NCBI GenBank assembly: GCA_026120035.1
Contig: JALRME010000042.1
Location: 222,767-286,766 of the forward strand
Length of the DNA: 64,000 nt
Direction: 5' to 3'
Origin: Coleophoma eucalyptorum
Taxonomy: Eukaryota > Ascomycota > Leotiomycetes > Helotiales > Dermateaceae
The notes below the pieces were generated by a model. That model made no database searches. It was not told where the DNA came from and saw only the letters and a program-made list of their open reading frames with translations. This document shows, one piece after another, positions 12,596-22,741 of this stretch; positions within the stretch are counted from its first letter, which is position 1; every line of letters starts with the position of its first letter. Position numbers and translations under genes: made by a program.

Positions 12596-13839
12596 ACGGC
12601 GACTCCAATTTTGGATAATGGGTGATACAGAAGTTTTGAATAACTTGGCACAAAATGCTCGGAATATTCTAGACTTAGAAAGTCTGATAGTCAAATAGTA
12701 TTATCTTACTGCTGTTGGCCAACAGTTTTATGACTATTATAAAACAAGAAGCTTCAATATATTGCCTTTATAGCCACGTTTGATTAGTACTTTCTCACAA
12801 ACTCGTTTCGCGACGAAATTTTAACACATTTTCCTGAACCATGACGAGTAGAAGAAACTGTAACTAGAAAATGTAAAATTATACGAGTTAAGAAATTAAA
12901 TAAACAACATTGGTACTCTAGGTATATTTTCCTATGAACTTGATTCGTTACAGGTGTGAAGTATGGTGTGTTAGCGAAATAGCGCTAAGCCTATGCTTAG
13001 ACCAGCCGCTATATACCCCACATCTGGTGGGCTCAACTTCCTTATTTGGGTTGTATAGGAAGAAATCATACGCCATCCGACATTCTCAGAACCCTCATTT
13101 CGAGATGGTCAGAACTCTCGGAATCTATAAAGATGTTAGTGGCATTCTGTCTGACTCTATGGATGTCTAACTTGAGACTACCGAAAATCCCAGTTGCCAA
13201 GGATCGAAGAAATAATGCTGTCCCATGCATCTATCTGCAAGTGCAAGGTAAGTCAAGGAGATCTTAATATTGGTCCACAGCGATTAGTCATGGAACCAAG
13301 CGCCTTGTTATCACAATTAGAAATGGTGGTGACTGCAAATTCATAGAGGCTCAATTCGCCAATTCGCCCTCTTTAAAATGCCCTGAGTGGAAGGTTATTT
13401 AAGGGCACGGCAATATCCCAAGATTTGGCAACAGATGCATCTTGGCTCAATATTGCTTTCGTATAAACACAGGTTCACCAAGGTATTTCATATTTGGAGC
13501 TCGAGGACGATACACAAATGAGTAATATAGATCACGAAAGAATATTGTGGATTGGACGAATCGTCTAAGAGTAAGGAGGATAAAGCTGGTTATCACAGCT
13601 TCTGTAAATTCAAATTTTATGAGCAGCCTAGACCTAGAGCGCATATAACTTTTTCCAAGGCTAGCTCCTCCAGGTTGGGAAAGCCTTGTTATATAGTGAG
13701 TCGATTTTGCTTGTCCTTATTTCAATATCTAGATGAGGCGAGGCTTTAAGTAAGATCTATAGGAGGTATGTAATACATCAATGACAGTCACACGTAGAGT
13801 TTAGTCCATCTGTTATAATTCGCTACTTCTGATACATAA
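12596..13839. other. Gene-free stretch
   Basis: This 1.24-kb region separates the housekeeping-like left part from the accessory cluster. Only unconvincing frames below 80 codons occur, with no splice-joined extension. It is AT-rich near 12650-12910 and shows no obvious transposon signature. Confidence 0.5.
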
Positions 13840-14997
13840 CTAATGAGTCTTGCCATCAACAGCACCCTCAATCCCCTCCAGATCACTATACAGCCTCCAT
13901 TGATAGTCCAAACTAGGATCATTGAAACGTGCCTTGATATCTAGCGTGCCTATTTTTGCCATATCTTCGGGTTCTAGCTCAAAGTCGGCCTCTAGGTTCT
14001 GCTGGATTTGCCAGTCAATGACACTCTTTGGAATAACGGAGCGGCCGTTGTTCACTCCCCAAGCCAGAACAATCTGTACTGGGCTCTTGCCATATTTCTC
14101 GCCGAGTTCTTTTAAAATCGGTTGGTCAGTTACTCGAATCATGTGAGCAACTTCCTTGCTCCAGCCAGTCGTCCGGTAGAAGTCGTTCATATTACCAAGT
14201 GGGCTGAACTGGATGACGTGGATTCCCTTACTTTGAAGCCATTGGTTAAAGTCTTTCTGTTGGAGATACGGGTGGACTTCCATCTGGTGAACGGCCGGTA
14301 CCTATGTATCGAGGATTAGTTACGGTATCTCGGAGCGATTAGATTAGTCACCGTTACTTACAACATCGCATTCATCGAGCAACTTTTGGATTTCTCCCTT
14401 GCTGAAATTCGATACCCCAATGGCCTTAGTCTTGCCAGTCTTGACCAGTTTTTCCATCGCCTTCCACGTATCTACAAAGTTCGTTGTTCCAGCAATCATG
14501 TTGCCGTTCGCATCGCGAGGGAATCGCTCCTCTCCGCGTGCAAATGTGCAGGGATAGTGCATCATCAACAAGTCGACGTACGGGGTATCAAGATCTTTCA
14601 GGGACTCTTCCAGAGCACCCTCGACATCATCCGGATGAAATTTGTTGCACCACAATTTAGTGCCCACGAAGATCTCCTCTCGAGCCACACCACTCTCCTT
14701 GATCCCCTTTCCGACCTGCTGCTCAACATCGTAGACGCGAGCGGTGTCAATAAGGCGGCATCCTGCTCGTAGCGCTCGGCTTACAGCATCTACTTGTGCA
14801 TCGGGGTCTTGGAATGTACCGAATCCAATGGCGGGGATTTTAGCACCGGTGTTAAGAGTGTGCCTTGTTGATCGGGTGGAAAGGGCACGGCGAGTATTCA
14901 GTGATACGACGGACCGCACTGCCGGTGTTTGGCTCTTCCTGAACGTGCTTCGCAAAAGGTTCGAAGCACGAACTGGAAGGATCGATATAGAAGTCAT
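13840..14997 (-). CDS. Aldo-keto reductase with mitochondrial-type presequence
   Basis: There are two exons, 14997-14362 and 14301-13840, with a 60-bp GTAAGT...TAG intron, encoding 365 residues. The catalytic tetrad of the family is present: Asp and Tyr in LIDTARVYD, Lys in VGTKLW and His in LMMHYP. The IGVSNFS motif follows. The barrel begins near residue 49 (TLNTGAKIPAIGFGTF). The first 48 residues contain no acidic residue and many Arg/Ser, which suggests a mitochondrial targeting sequence. It should reduce aldehydes or ketones with NADPH. It is the leftmost member of the accessory metabolic run and is followed on the same strand by a scytalone-dehydratase-like gene. The substrate is unknown. 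Confidence 0.88.
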
Positions 14998-15990
14998 GAT
15001 AATGGAAGTTGGAATTGAAGCAGATGTAGGGTAGGTATAAATGAGTAGGATTGGGCTGTTTTGTGAGATCAGGGCGAGTTATGGTCTTGTAATCAACAAG
15101 TAGTCGGCCTCGTTTCCCCGCTATGAGAGTCGACAGATAGGTCTCTATGTATATATACACGTGATTCAGTGAATGCCACGTCTCGAGGCACGATGTATGC
15201 TCTTCTATTTTGTGATCTCAATGTCTCAATTTATATTCCGAAGATAAGCATAATCGAGGCATGGATATCCAATAAGGATACCCGCTCTGAAACAATTGAC
15301 CACTCTTTTTCGATGTGCGAGTAGAATTCCAAGTTAAACAGCAAAGCTGGTCTTTATACCATATTAGGTATCCGAACTCAGTATTACTATTACAACTGAC
15401 GATCACTCCGGCAGTGGGGTCCAGTCTAAGTCCGACACATCGTCAACTCGGCAGAACAAGCCCCTCTTGCCAAGCCATGCGGGGGAGGGAGAGGGGGCGG
15501 GTGCGACGGACTGGCCCCTAGCCTCCCCACAGTAAAAAACAGTCAATGGCTTTGCTGACGAATGAAAGCCTCGCGGGTTTTGAGAGATTAGGGATCGAGT
15601 CGAATCAAAAAGGCAGTTCCACCAACCTGAACCTGAACCTGAACCCTTAGATCTGCAAGGACTCGTTTCGAGGCACATCATCCCGCATTTTGAAGGCCCT
15701 TAATGAGAACTTAAAGACAGAAAAAGAAAATGTGCAACCAGCTTTGGGAGATTTGGCCTAAATAAACTGCATTATATTTTGGGGAATATGCAAGCGTTTA
15801 CTTTGTTTCCTCTAAACCTTCATACTTTACAAAGTCCAACTGCAGTAAAATTCGTAGGCTTTTAAGCGAGAAATGTAAGAGAGAAGAGTTTCCAGTACAT
15901 GAGAGCCTCTATTAACCCTGGAAGATGAAGTCTCGAGTATTTGATCGCGATGCTTTATGAGAAGACTGGTTAAGTCTATACTTTCTGTCC
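14998..15990. other. Intergenic region with short hexamer repeat
   Basis: No gene is supported in this 1-kb stretch. Three head-to-tail AACCTG hexamers lie at 15624-15641, and a strongly G-rich run occurs at about 15480-15503. It lies between two minus-strand genes, so it holds the promoter of the aldo-keto reductase and the 3' end of the dehydratase-like gene. Confidence 0.5.
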
Positions 15991-16566
15991 CTATGGTGTC
16001 ACTCTGTCTGCAACAACTTCAGAGAACTCTCCTATCTCATATAGCAGAGAAGGTTTTATCCCTGCAAGTTTCCAGAGCCCATCTATCTTGATGTACCGCT
16101 GCTCTATATAGGATTTTCCATCGCTTGTTTTATCAACCTGCTTCTTTAAGCTACTAGACTGCTCGATCCACCTACCGTGGCCTGCAATCTGTTGCCACTC
16201 AACCACGATCGTGTCGGTAGAGACAGACTTAAAATATGGCTGGCCAAGTAAATGCTGAGTGAGGAGGGTTTTTCTGCCGAGCAAACCAGGAGAGAGAAAT
16301 TCAGAAATGAATTCTTCAGGTTCAAAAACTCTGTTTGGGATGGTTGTAGAAACAAGACGATAATCCACTTCAATTTTCGAAGCAAGGACGGCTCGAAGTC
16401 GGTGTTCATCCTATGTTCGGTCAATGTTGAGTGCTTTTAGAGAATCAACCTGAAGATAGTTATATACCTTTTGATCATAACCATCTGCAAAGGTACGTGC
16501 GGTCTGAACAATACCAATGTAGTCTCTGAATTCGAGATTTTCGGGAATGTAGACCTCAAATGTCAT
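15991..16566 (-). CDS. Scytalone-dehydratase-like protein (SnoaL/NTF2 fold)
   Basis: There are two exons, 16566-16468 and 16410-15991, joined across a 57-bp GTATAT...TAG intron. The product has 172 residues, the usual length of scytalone dehydratase. Features that match the family are GYDQKD near residue 30, VDYR, EEFISEFLSPGLLG, TQHLLG with its His, a His-containing QIAGHGRW stretch, and the closing YIKIDGLWKLAGIKP strand. By family it is a cofactor-free dehydratase of a small hydroxylated aromatic. The Ser/Asn pair that contacts substrate late in scytalone dehydratase looks only half conserved here (SYI), from my remembered alignment. No melanin gene lies nearby. An upstream ATG at 16614 would add 16 residues. 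Confidence 0.82.
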
Positions 16567-17083
16567 TGTGGTTATAAGTTGACGCGGTATGATCAAACTT
16601 ATGGAATCGTACACTCTCCATTGCCTCGCGAACTGGGGCTATATATATGTTAAAGCATATCGGACTTGTTGAAAAGGGTCAATATTTGGCAAGCCGGATA
16701 AGTGGGTGGGCAAGCCTACGTTGCCGAGTTCCGATGAGGTTAAGCCACGTCTATAACCCATTAATTTCTCCACAGCTCAATTCTATAGTACCCCACCCCC
16801 ACAAAAACCCGATAGATACTTCATATCCTAGCCTGAAGAACCTCCATACGCCATTCTCCCTAAATCAATTCTATAACCACTCCACATCCACAAGTAGACT
16901 GAATAGATACGTATACTAGCCCAACAGATAGTCCGATCTTTGTTCAGAAATGTGAGAGAACTGGGGTTTCGATCATCTGGTCATCTAGAGTTATAAATTC
17001 GAAGACTTCACCACTTGAACTAAACTCGTCTTACCAAACGGCAACAGACAACAGCACAACTCCTCATTGAACAGTAAATCAGA
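16567..17083. promoter_or_regulatory. Bidirectional promoter region, dehydratase-like gene and MFS gene
   Basis: This 517-bp divergent region separates the dehydratase-like gene (minus) from the MFS gene (plus). A TATATATA element at 16640-16647 lies about 75 bp upstream of the minus-strand start. The divergent arrangement suggests joint control, which is inference. Confidence 0.5.
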
Positions 17084-18850
17084 ATGAACACTAACGATAT
17101 TGCCATCGACCTTGAAGAAGGGGCAGAACAATCATGCGATAAGATTAATATTTCAGAGCAGAAGCCTGTTGGCACTGTACAGCTCCTTGATCAGAATAAG
17201 ATCATTCTCATTCCCAAGCCAACTGCAGATCCTAGGGGTAGGTTAGACCGCCAAAACAAACATATCCTGTTAATATACCTTGCGTACTATATCATTTGCT
17301 TATTCAAATTAAAGATCCTCTGACCCGTGCAGCATGGCGCAAGTGGGTTTTTATGTTCATCGTTGGTAACTACTGTGGTCTGGCAAATCTCCTCACTTCT
17401 GGTATGGGAGCCGTTTTCCCCACGATACTCAAGGCATATCCAGGACAAGAGAATCGTGCCAATGATCTCAATACATATCCGACTGTAATGATGGGCGTTG
17501 GGAATCTCGTTGCAATGCCATTGGCTATGGCTGTTGGCCGTCGACCTGTGTTCTTGGCTATTTTAATCATCATGGTTGCCGCCTGTTTATGGTGCACATT
17601 CTCAACATCTCTAGAAAGCCATATTGCCGGTAGAGACATCATGTCTCTTGCAGCAGGTCAGGCTGAAGCTCTTGCCCCAATGATGGTGTCAGAAATATGT
17701 TATCTCCATGAACGTGGTCAAATGCTAGCTTGGCTATCAGCAATTCAGGCTGTGGGGAGTTGTCTGCTTCTTCTAGCTACAACGTCACTCGTTGCTGCTC
17801 GAGGCTGGCGTTGGCTATATGGTTTATTCGGAATCGTTAATGGTCTCGTTTTGCTGGGGGCCATTATCTTCGTTTATGAAACAGATTTTGAACGAGCAAA
17901 AAACAGTTTTGATATGTCGCTCGATGTGAACTTGCAGAGAGTTGATGCGGGAGGGAAAAGAGCTACAAGTCAAGCAGAAGTTATTGATGAAATAACCCAG
18001 ACGACATCAGCACCAGTGGTTCGCCCAACTCGGACTTGGAGAGATGAACTTCGTCTCTTCAACCACAAACCGCAATGGCGTAATGGCCTTCTATTCTACA
18101 AGCACCTCCTACAGGCTGCATGCATTCCATCCATGCTTTGGCTATTACTGCTCAACGGAGCTTTCTTAGGTAATGTTTGGTTCTTTCACGACTGTATTGG
18201 TCGATGCCATGCTGACAGACTTCGGGGTAGGAATGTACGTCTTCCAAGCATCTACTTTCGGCACGATACTGAGTACTCCACCATGGCATTTTACTACGGA
18301 CGATCTCGGTTACGTGCAAGCAAGTCAGATCATCGATATATTTGTCTTCCTTCCAATTCTTGGATACGGAGGCGACTTTTTCATCAGATGGTGCAGCAAA
18401 TATAGTAAAGGGGTATTCCGGCCCGAATATCGTCTTTTCATGCTTGTGGTTCCTGCCGTAGTTGGGGTTATTTGTACAATTGTCTACGGAAAAGCTGGAG
18501 CTCATCCGGAAAAGTACAGTTGGGTCACTATCGCGGCTACTTTTTACGCAGGCTTGTTTGCTTTTCTCGGATGCAACATCGTTGGATTAACCTATGCCAT
18601 TGACAGCTTCCCCCTGAGGAGGGGAAGCTTACTAGTACTTATTTGTTCTGGCAGAGGTTTTATTTCATTCGGTTTAGGCTACTCTATATTTCCGGCAGTC
18701 AGCTCCATTGGCTATGATGGCAGTGCAAATGCATATGCTATTGTTTGTGGAGCGCTGTCTCTTTTGGGGATTCCGGTTTTTTTCTTCGGACAGAGGATGC
18801 GAGAATTTGCGCAAAAGCGACTGCTTTCTAAAGCTGAAGTAGCATATTGA
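17084..18850 (+). CDS. MFS transporter, DHA1-like drug/metabolite type
   Basis: There are three exons, 17084-17237, 17315-18169 and 18231-18850, with 77- and 61-bp introns, encoding 542 residues. A 50-residue cytoplasmic N-terminus ends in PKPTADPRDPL, the usual entry to helix 1 in this fungal class. The helix 2-3 loop carries AVGRRPVFL and helix 4 carries EALAPMMVSEI. The central loop (about residues 250-300) is charged and the C-terminal half has six more helices. It is probably a plasma-membrane proton-coupled exporter or importer of a small organic compound. It resembles the transporter at 46.7 kb in layout and motifs, so the two look like distant paralogues. It is divergent from the dehydratase-like gene. 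Confidence 0.88.
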
Positions 18851-19359
18851 TAGCCATATTGATAACGTATACCCGAGAGCTTTAGTATTTGGATGGCAAA
18901 CGAATTTTAAACAACTGCCATCCTACAAAATTGAAAGCAAGACTTATGCAAGATCCATCCCTGCTATAGTTTTCTAATCTCAGTTTGAATAATTCAATAC
19001 CATATTTGAAGCCAATATCAAGGATCTCCGCTGATTCGTGAAACAAAATAAGAGATTTAGGATGCCATCGATATGACGAAGACTCCAAATATATTTTCTT
19101 GGTCTTTTTCCGCCTATTGCTTCATCATTGCTTTTTCTCGCCTGCCACTGCAACCGGCTTCCTAGTTCAAAGCGCGGCCCGATCAGCAGCAAGGCTGTAT
19201 ATTTATTACATACGATAAAGAATCTATAACACAGATTCATGAGCCTATTGGGATCTTTCAAGAGGAAGTGGAGGCCATGTGGTCGACAATCCGATAAAAT
19301 CTGGTAATGTGCTCGACATGTGCTAAAGAATTGGATTCAAAGTAAAATAAAATAAAAAT
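18851..19359. other. Intergenic region
   Basis: This is the 3' flank between the MFS gene (plus) and the decayed MFS (minus). It is AT-rich, with short minus-strand frames that show no recognisable family. It may include further eroded parts of the neighbouring pseudogene. Confidence 0.4.
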
Positions 19360-20084
19360 CCTTTTATGGTTTGAAAGGAACATGTAGATATAGCCAAATA
19401 TAATCCATAGAGTTCTTCTTACATAAGTAGCGCCGTCCCATATTATCTGCACAATCGCATTCACCAGCTGGCGAATCTGCAGGGCATGAAAAGGCAGGTA
19501 GAAAGCCCCAGGCCATTTTAGAAGGGACAATTTGGCCCAAGTCCCACCACGTGGCAAGGACAAAGGGTAACCACTGATGTCAAGCCGGGACAAACTCTAA
19601 GAAAATAGCACCACGCACAACTAGATTACCACCACATCCAGTGGCAGCAATGCAGAGCAATGAAGCCGCTGCAATAAAGCTATTTGCGCCTCCAACAGCG
19701 ATCAAGAAGACACCGCAGATGAAAAAGAAACAATTAAAGGTAAAGCGGCGGCCAACAATATCGCTGCCAAAACCCCAAAAGCTCGCACCAATGACCAATC
19801 TCACGATCCTAACATGATCAGTATAAAGTCTATCATGTATGATCTGTTAACATATTGAGCAAGTGCAAAGAAGGCCGGATACTGCGGGTTAAATTCGGCA
19901 TCGACCCGGGCAAGAATTCGACCAGTGACAGTCTCCATCGCCTGGTAAAAGTAATAAGTAGTGTCGCCCCCAAAGTTGCATGACCGACTCCACGTACCTG
20001 ATCGACGAACCATCCAAAATCACAAACAAACAGCATCTACTGGTATCTCCCTATACCTATGGCTTGGATGGCATGATTCACGAG
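19360..20084 (-). pseudogene. Decayed MFS transporter fragment
   Basis: Read on the minus strand, scattered frames give an ordered series of MFS motifs. These are HAIQAIGIGRYQ, then a stop, then GWFVDQ, AMETVTG and EFNPQYPAFFALAQY. They continue with ASFWGFGSDIVGRR, ATGCGGNLVV, FLEFVP, and finally WDLGQIV and FSCPADSPAGECDCADNMG. This is the first third of a roughly 500-residue transporter; the rest is missing. The break at 20037-20039 is a TAG where the family has Trp (TGG), and there is a frameshift near 19800. One intron (GTACGT...CAG near 19950-20010) is still recognisable. The family is of the type with long extracellular Cys-rich loop 3. It is not a copy of any other transporter in this window. 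Confidence 0.72.
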
Positions 20085-20607
20085 CTGTAGAAGAACTTCC
20101 ATTGACCAAAAAGAGTAAATAGATACAAAAGTCTAAAATGTTAAAAGCTGAAAAAGACATGCAGTAAAGCGTCCAAATCAGTCCACTGTTTAGACAATGT
20201 TTTCGTGGCTATGGTTTCTGCCTAAGCACGGCCATTTTCTGCATAAGTATAACCATATTACAAAAATCACGGAAGTGAGATTTACAACCCAGATATTTAA
20301 CTGCAAAGTAGAGAGAAAAATAAATAAACATACTCAAACACTTGAAATTTTTGTATAGAAGTGCTAATAATGTCAAACTTAACAGTTAGTAAGTAGACTC
20401 TTCGAAAATCGCAAGCTAATTTTGTTCAGATCCTCCTCCACCTCCTTTATCCCTGTATGCTTCGTCCTAGTCCCTGTCCGCCCCCACACCTTCCGAGCCT
20501 TCAAAAGTGTAAATTATATATATATATATATATATCAAATACTTAAGCATCGAGTACAAAGAATAATCTTGTTGTGGAAATTCATTGTTACTTCCCTAAG
20601 CTCCAAA
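20085..20607. other. Intergenic region with TA microsatellite
   Basis: This stretch lies upstream of the FAH gene. It contains an uninterrupted TA dinucleotide run at 20516-20536 that sits about 70 bp before the start codon. No gene is seen. Confidence 0.5.
20516..20536. repeat. (TA)n microsatellite
   Basis: This is a perfect alternating TA run of about 21 bases immediately upstream of the FAH gene. It could act as the TATA element of that gene. Confidence 0.8.
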
Positions 20608-22155
20608 ATGACCGTGCAAGGAATTGTCCCGGAGGGCTCACCATTCACAATCCATAATATCCCATTCGGCATTATTTCGTGCAAAAATAATCCAGAACCA
20701 AGATGTGCATCTGCCATTGGTGAATTTGCAATTGATTTGAAATTATATGCCGAAAAGGGTCATTTAGAAGCTTTGGGTATTGAATTTTCTACCGAGAAAA
20801 TATTCAATCAGGTCAGTCGCTCTTATTTCCAGACTGTATCCTCTGCTAACTTTCTGGAAAAGGCCTCACTGAATGCATTTGCGGCAATGTCACACACGTT
20901 TCGCCGGAGTGTTCGAGAGAAGTTGATTCACGACATATCAAATAATGAGATTGATTCTTCTTGTCTAGTTCCACTCGCAGACGTTACAATGCATTTGCCA
21001 ATGCAGATAGGCGGATACTCCGACTTTTACTGCTCATTGGAGCACTGTCAGAATGTAGGTGCTAAATATATTAAGAACCAATAACTATTTAAAACTGATC
21101 TTGATATAGTGCTCTCCAATGGCAGCTGGTGCTGCAATACCGAAAAACTGGTTTTATGCCCCATCAGTATACAACTCTCGAGTTTCGAGTATAATTCCAT
21201 CCCCGCTTCCTGTCCGTCGCCCAAGAGGAGTTTATTATAACAGTGATGGCGATCCAGTATATGGGCCGTCTCAAGAATTGGATTTTGAATTGGAAATGGG
21301 CTATTTTGTTTCCAAGCCTGTCGAGTTCGGCAAGGAACTTAATATAGCGGAGGCAGATGAGCACATCTTTGGGTTTGTCCTGCTCAACGACTGGTCTTCT
21401 CGAGATCTCCAGATTTTTGAAATGAAACCTCTGGGACCCTTCCATGGTAAAGGTAAGAATAGAAGCTGGATTGGGTATATCTATATCGTCTGTGATGCTC
21501 ATATTTAAACTAGGTTTTGGTACTTCCATCTCAACTTGGATCATTACTATGGATGCATTGGACCCCTTTCGGTGCAATCCTAAGACAACTCAGAACCCAT
21601 CCCCTTTTCCACATTTGAAGTGGCCACAGGAAGGAAACGGCGCAATTGATATTAAGCTTCGAATAACTCTGATACGTAAGCACACCTCCCTAATTATGCA
21701 ATTTCTAGCTCGCTCATATATGCTCCCTATTGCAGGAAAAGGGAAGACTTTTATTCTAGGTACAAGTAATCTCAAGTATCTATACTGGACTCCGTTTCAA
21801 CAGCTTGCACATCATGCCTCTGCACTGTGTGGTATGAATACGGGTGATCTTATAGGTACTGGTACTATATCTGGCGATGTACGGCCGTCTTCCCCCTTGC
21901 TTCCAAATGGAGTTGTACTTACTTTAGCTTATACAGGGTACCAACGAATATGGTGAGAAAAATGAACTCGGTTGTCTGTTTGAGGCGACTCAAGCAGGAA
22001 ATAAGTTCCTAGTGTTGGAAGATGGTACACAAATGAAATATCTTGAGAATGAAGATGAGGTGATTTTGGAAGCTTGGTGCGGAGATAGAGACAGAAAGAA
22101 TGTAGTATTTGGATTTGGTGAGTGTAGAGGCAGAGTCCTCCCAGCGTTTGGGTAG
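20608..22155 (+). CDS. Fumarylacetoacetase (FAH) family hydrolase
   Basis: There are six exons: 20608-20811, 20863-21054, 21110-21452, 21514-21675, 21736-21878 and 21937-22155. The product has 420 residues, full length for eukaryotic fumarylacetoacetase. The first intron (51 bp, frame-neutral) is inferred because removing it joins IFNQ to ASLNAFAA as in the family, and it has a GCTAAC branch site. Catalytic-core motifs are present: the metal-binding FELEMGYFV, LNDWSSRDLQ, KPLGPFHGKG, and NLKYLYWTPFQQLAHH. The enzyme cleaves a carbon-carbon bond in fumaryl-type diketo acids after aromatic ring opening, releasing fumarate. No homogentisate dioxygenase or maleylacetoacetate isomerase lies beside it, so the true substrate may differ. 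A frame extending upstream to 20422 has no better start. Confidence 0.86.
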
Positions 22156-22741
22156 CTAGACAGTTATCAATTCAAGCAGTGGTTTAGTCACGGATGCTAT
22201 ACGACCGGACTTGGATTTGAATTTCTCATCATGAATCATCATTCACGCCCGATATGACGACTATCCTATTAGTTGCATATATTTTAGTCGTAGAATTGCT
22301 AACATGCGTATTTAATAATACACTTATCCTTCGTTACTAGATAACTACCAGCAAACCCCATTCATTGGGGCTTCTTATCACGTGCAAGCATCACCCCACT
22401 GGAAGCCGAGGAGTGACCTTCGTCCAGCCCCACACAGTTCCGATAATTACGCATCATCATTGCAGCCACCTCCACCACAGCCACTGCTCAATGGCAACTA
22501 GTTAGCAAAGTTCCTTTAATGATTGAAATTTATGCGGGAATCCACGAAATACTTCCCCACATGGAAACGGTATTTGCGGGGTTCGTTTCAATATCGATTA
22601 AGGTTGGAAATGAATGTTTGGCTTTCGACTAATTGAGCACTCTCACTGCCTCATAACACAATACCATAAAAGAAACTTCAACATTATTTAAATTTGAAAA
22701 ATTAATCAGCAATCAAGGCCACAAACAGAAATCGTTTGAGG
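22156..22741. other. Intergenic region
   Basis: This 586-bp gap separates the FAH gene from the FAD monooxygenase, both on the plus strand. It shows no coding signal. An A-rich leader (22660-22730) precedes the start codon. Confidence 0.5.

Noticed and set aside
12934..13267. Short open frames of 73-78 codons in the gene-free stretch
   Set aside because: Two overlapping frames without codon bias, motif or plausible splice partners.
15991..18850. A DHN-melanin cluster suggested by the scytalone-dehydratase-like gene
   Set aside because: No polyketide synthase, naphthol reductase or laccase is found in the window.
20422..20607. In-frame extension of the FAH gene upstream to an ATG at 20422
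   Set aside because: The added 62 residues run through a TA microsatellite and have no family similarity. The ATG at 20608 gives the normal FAH length.
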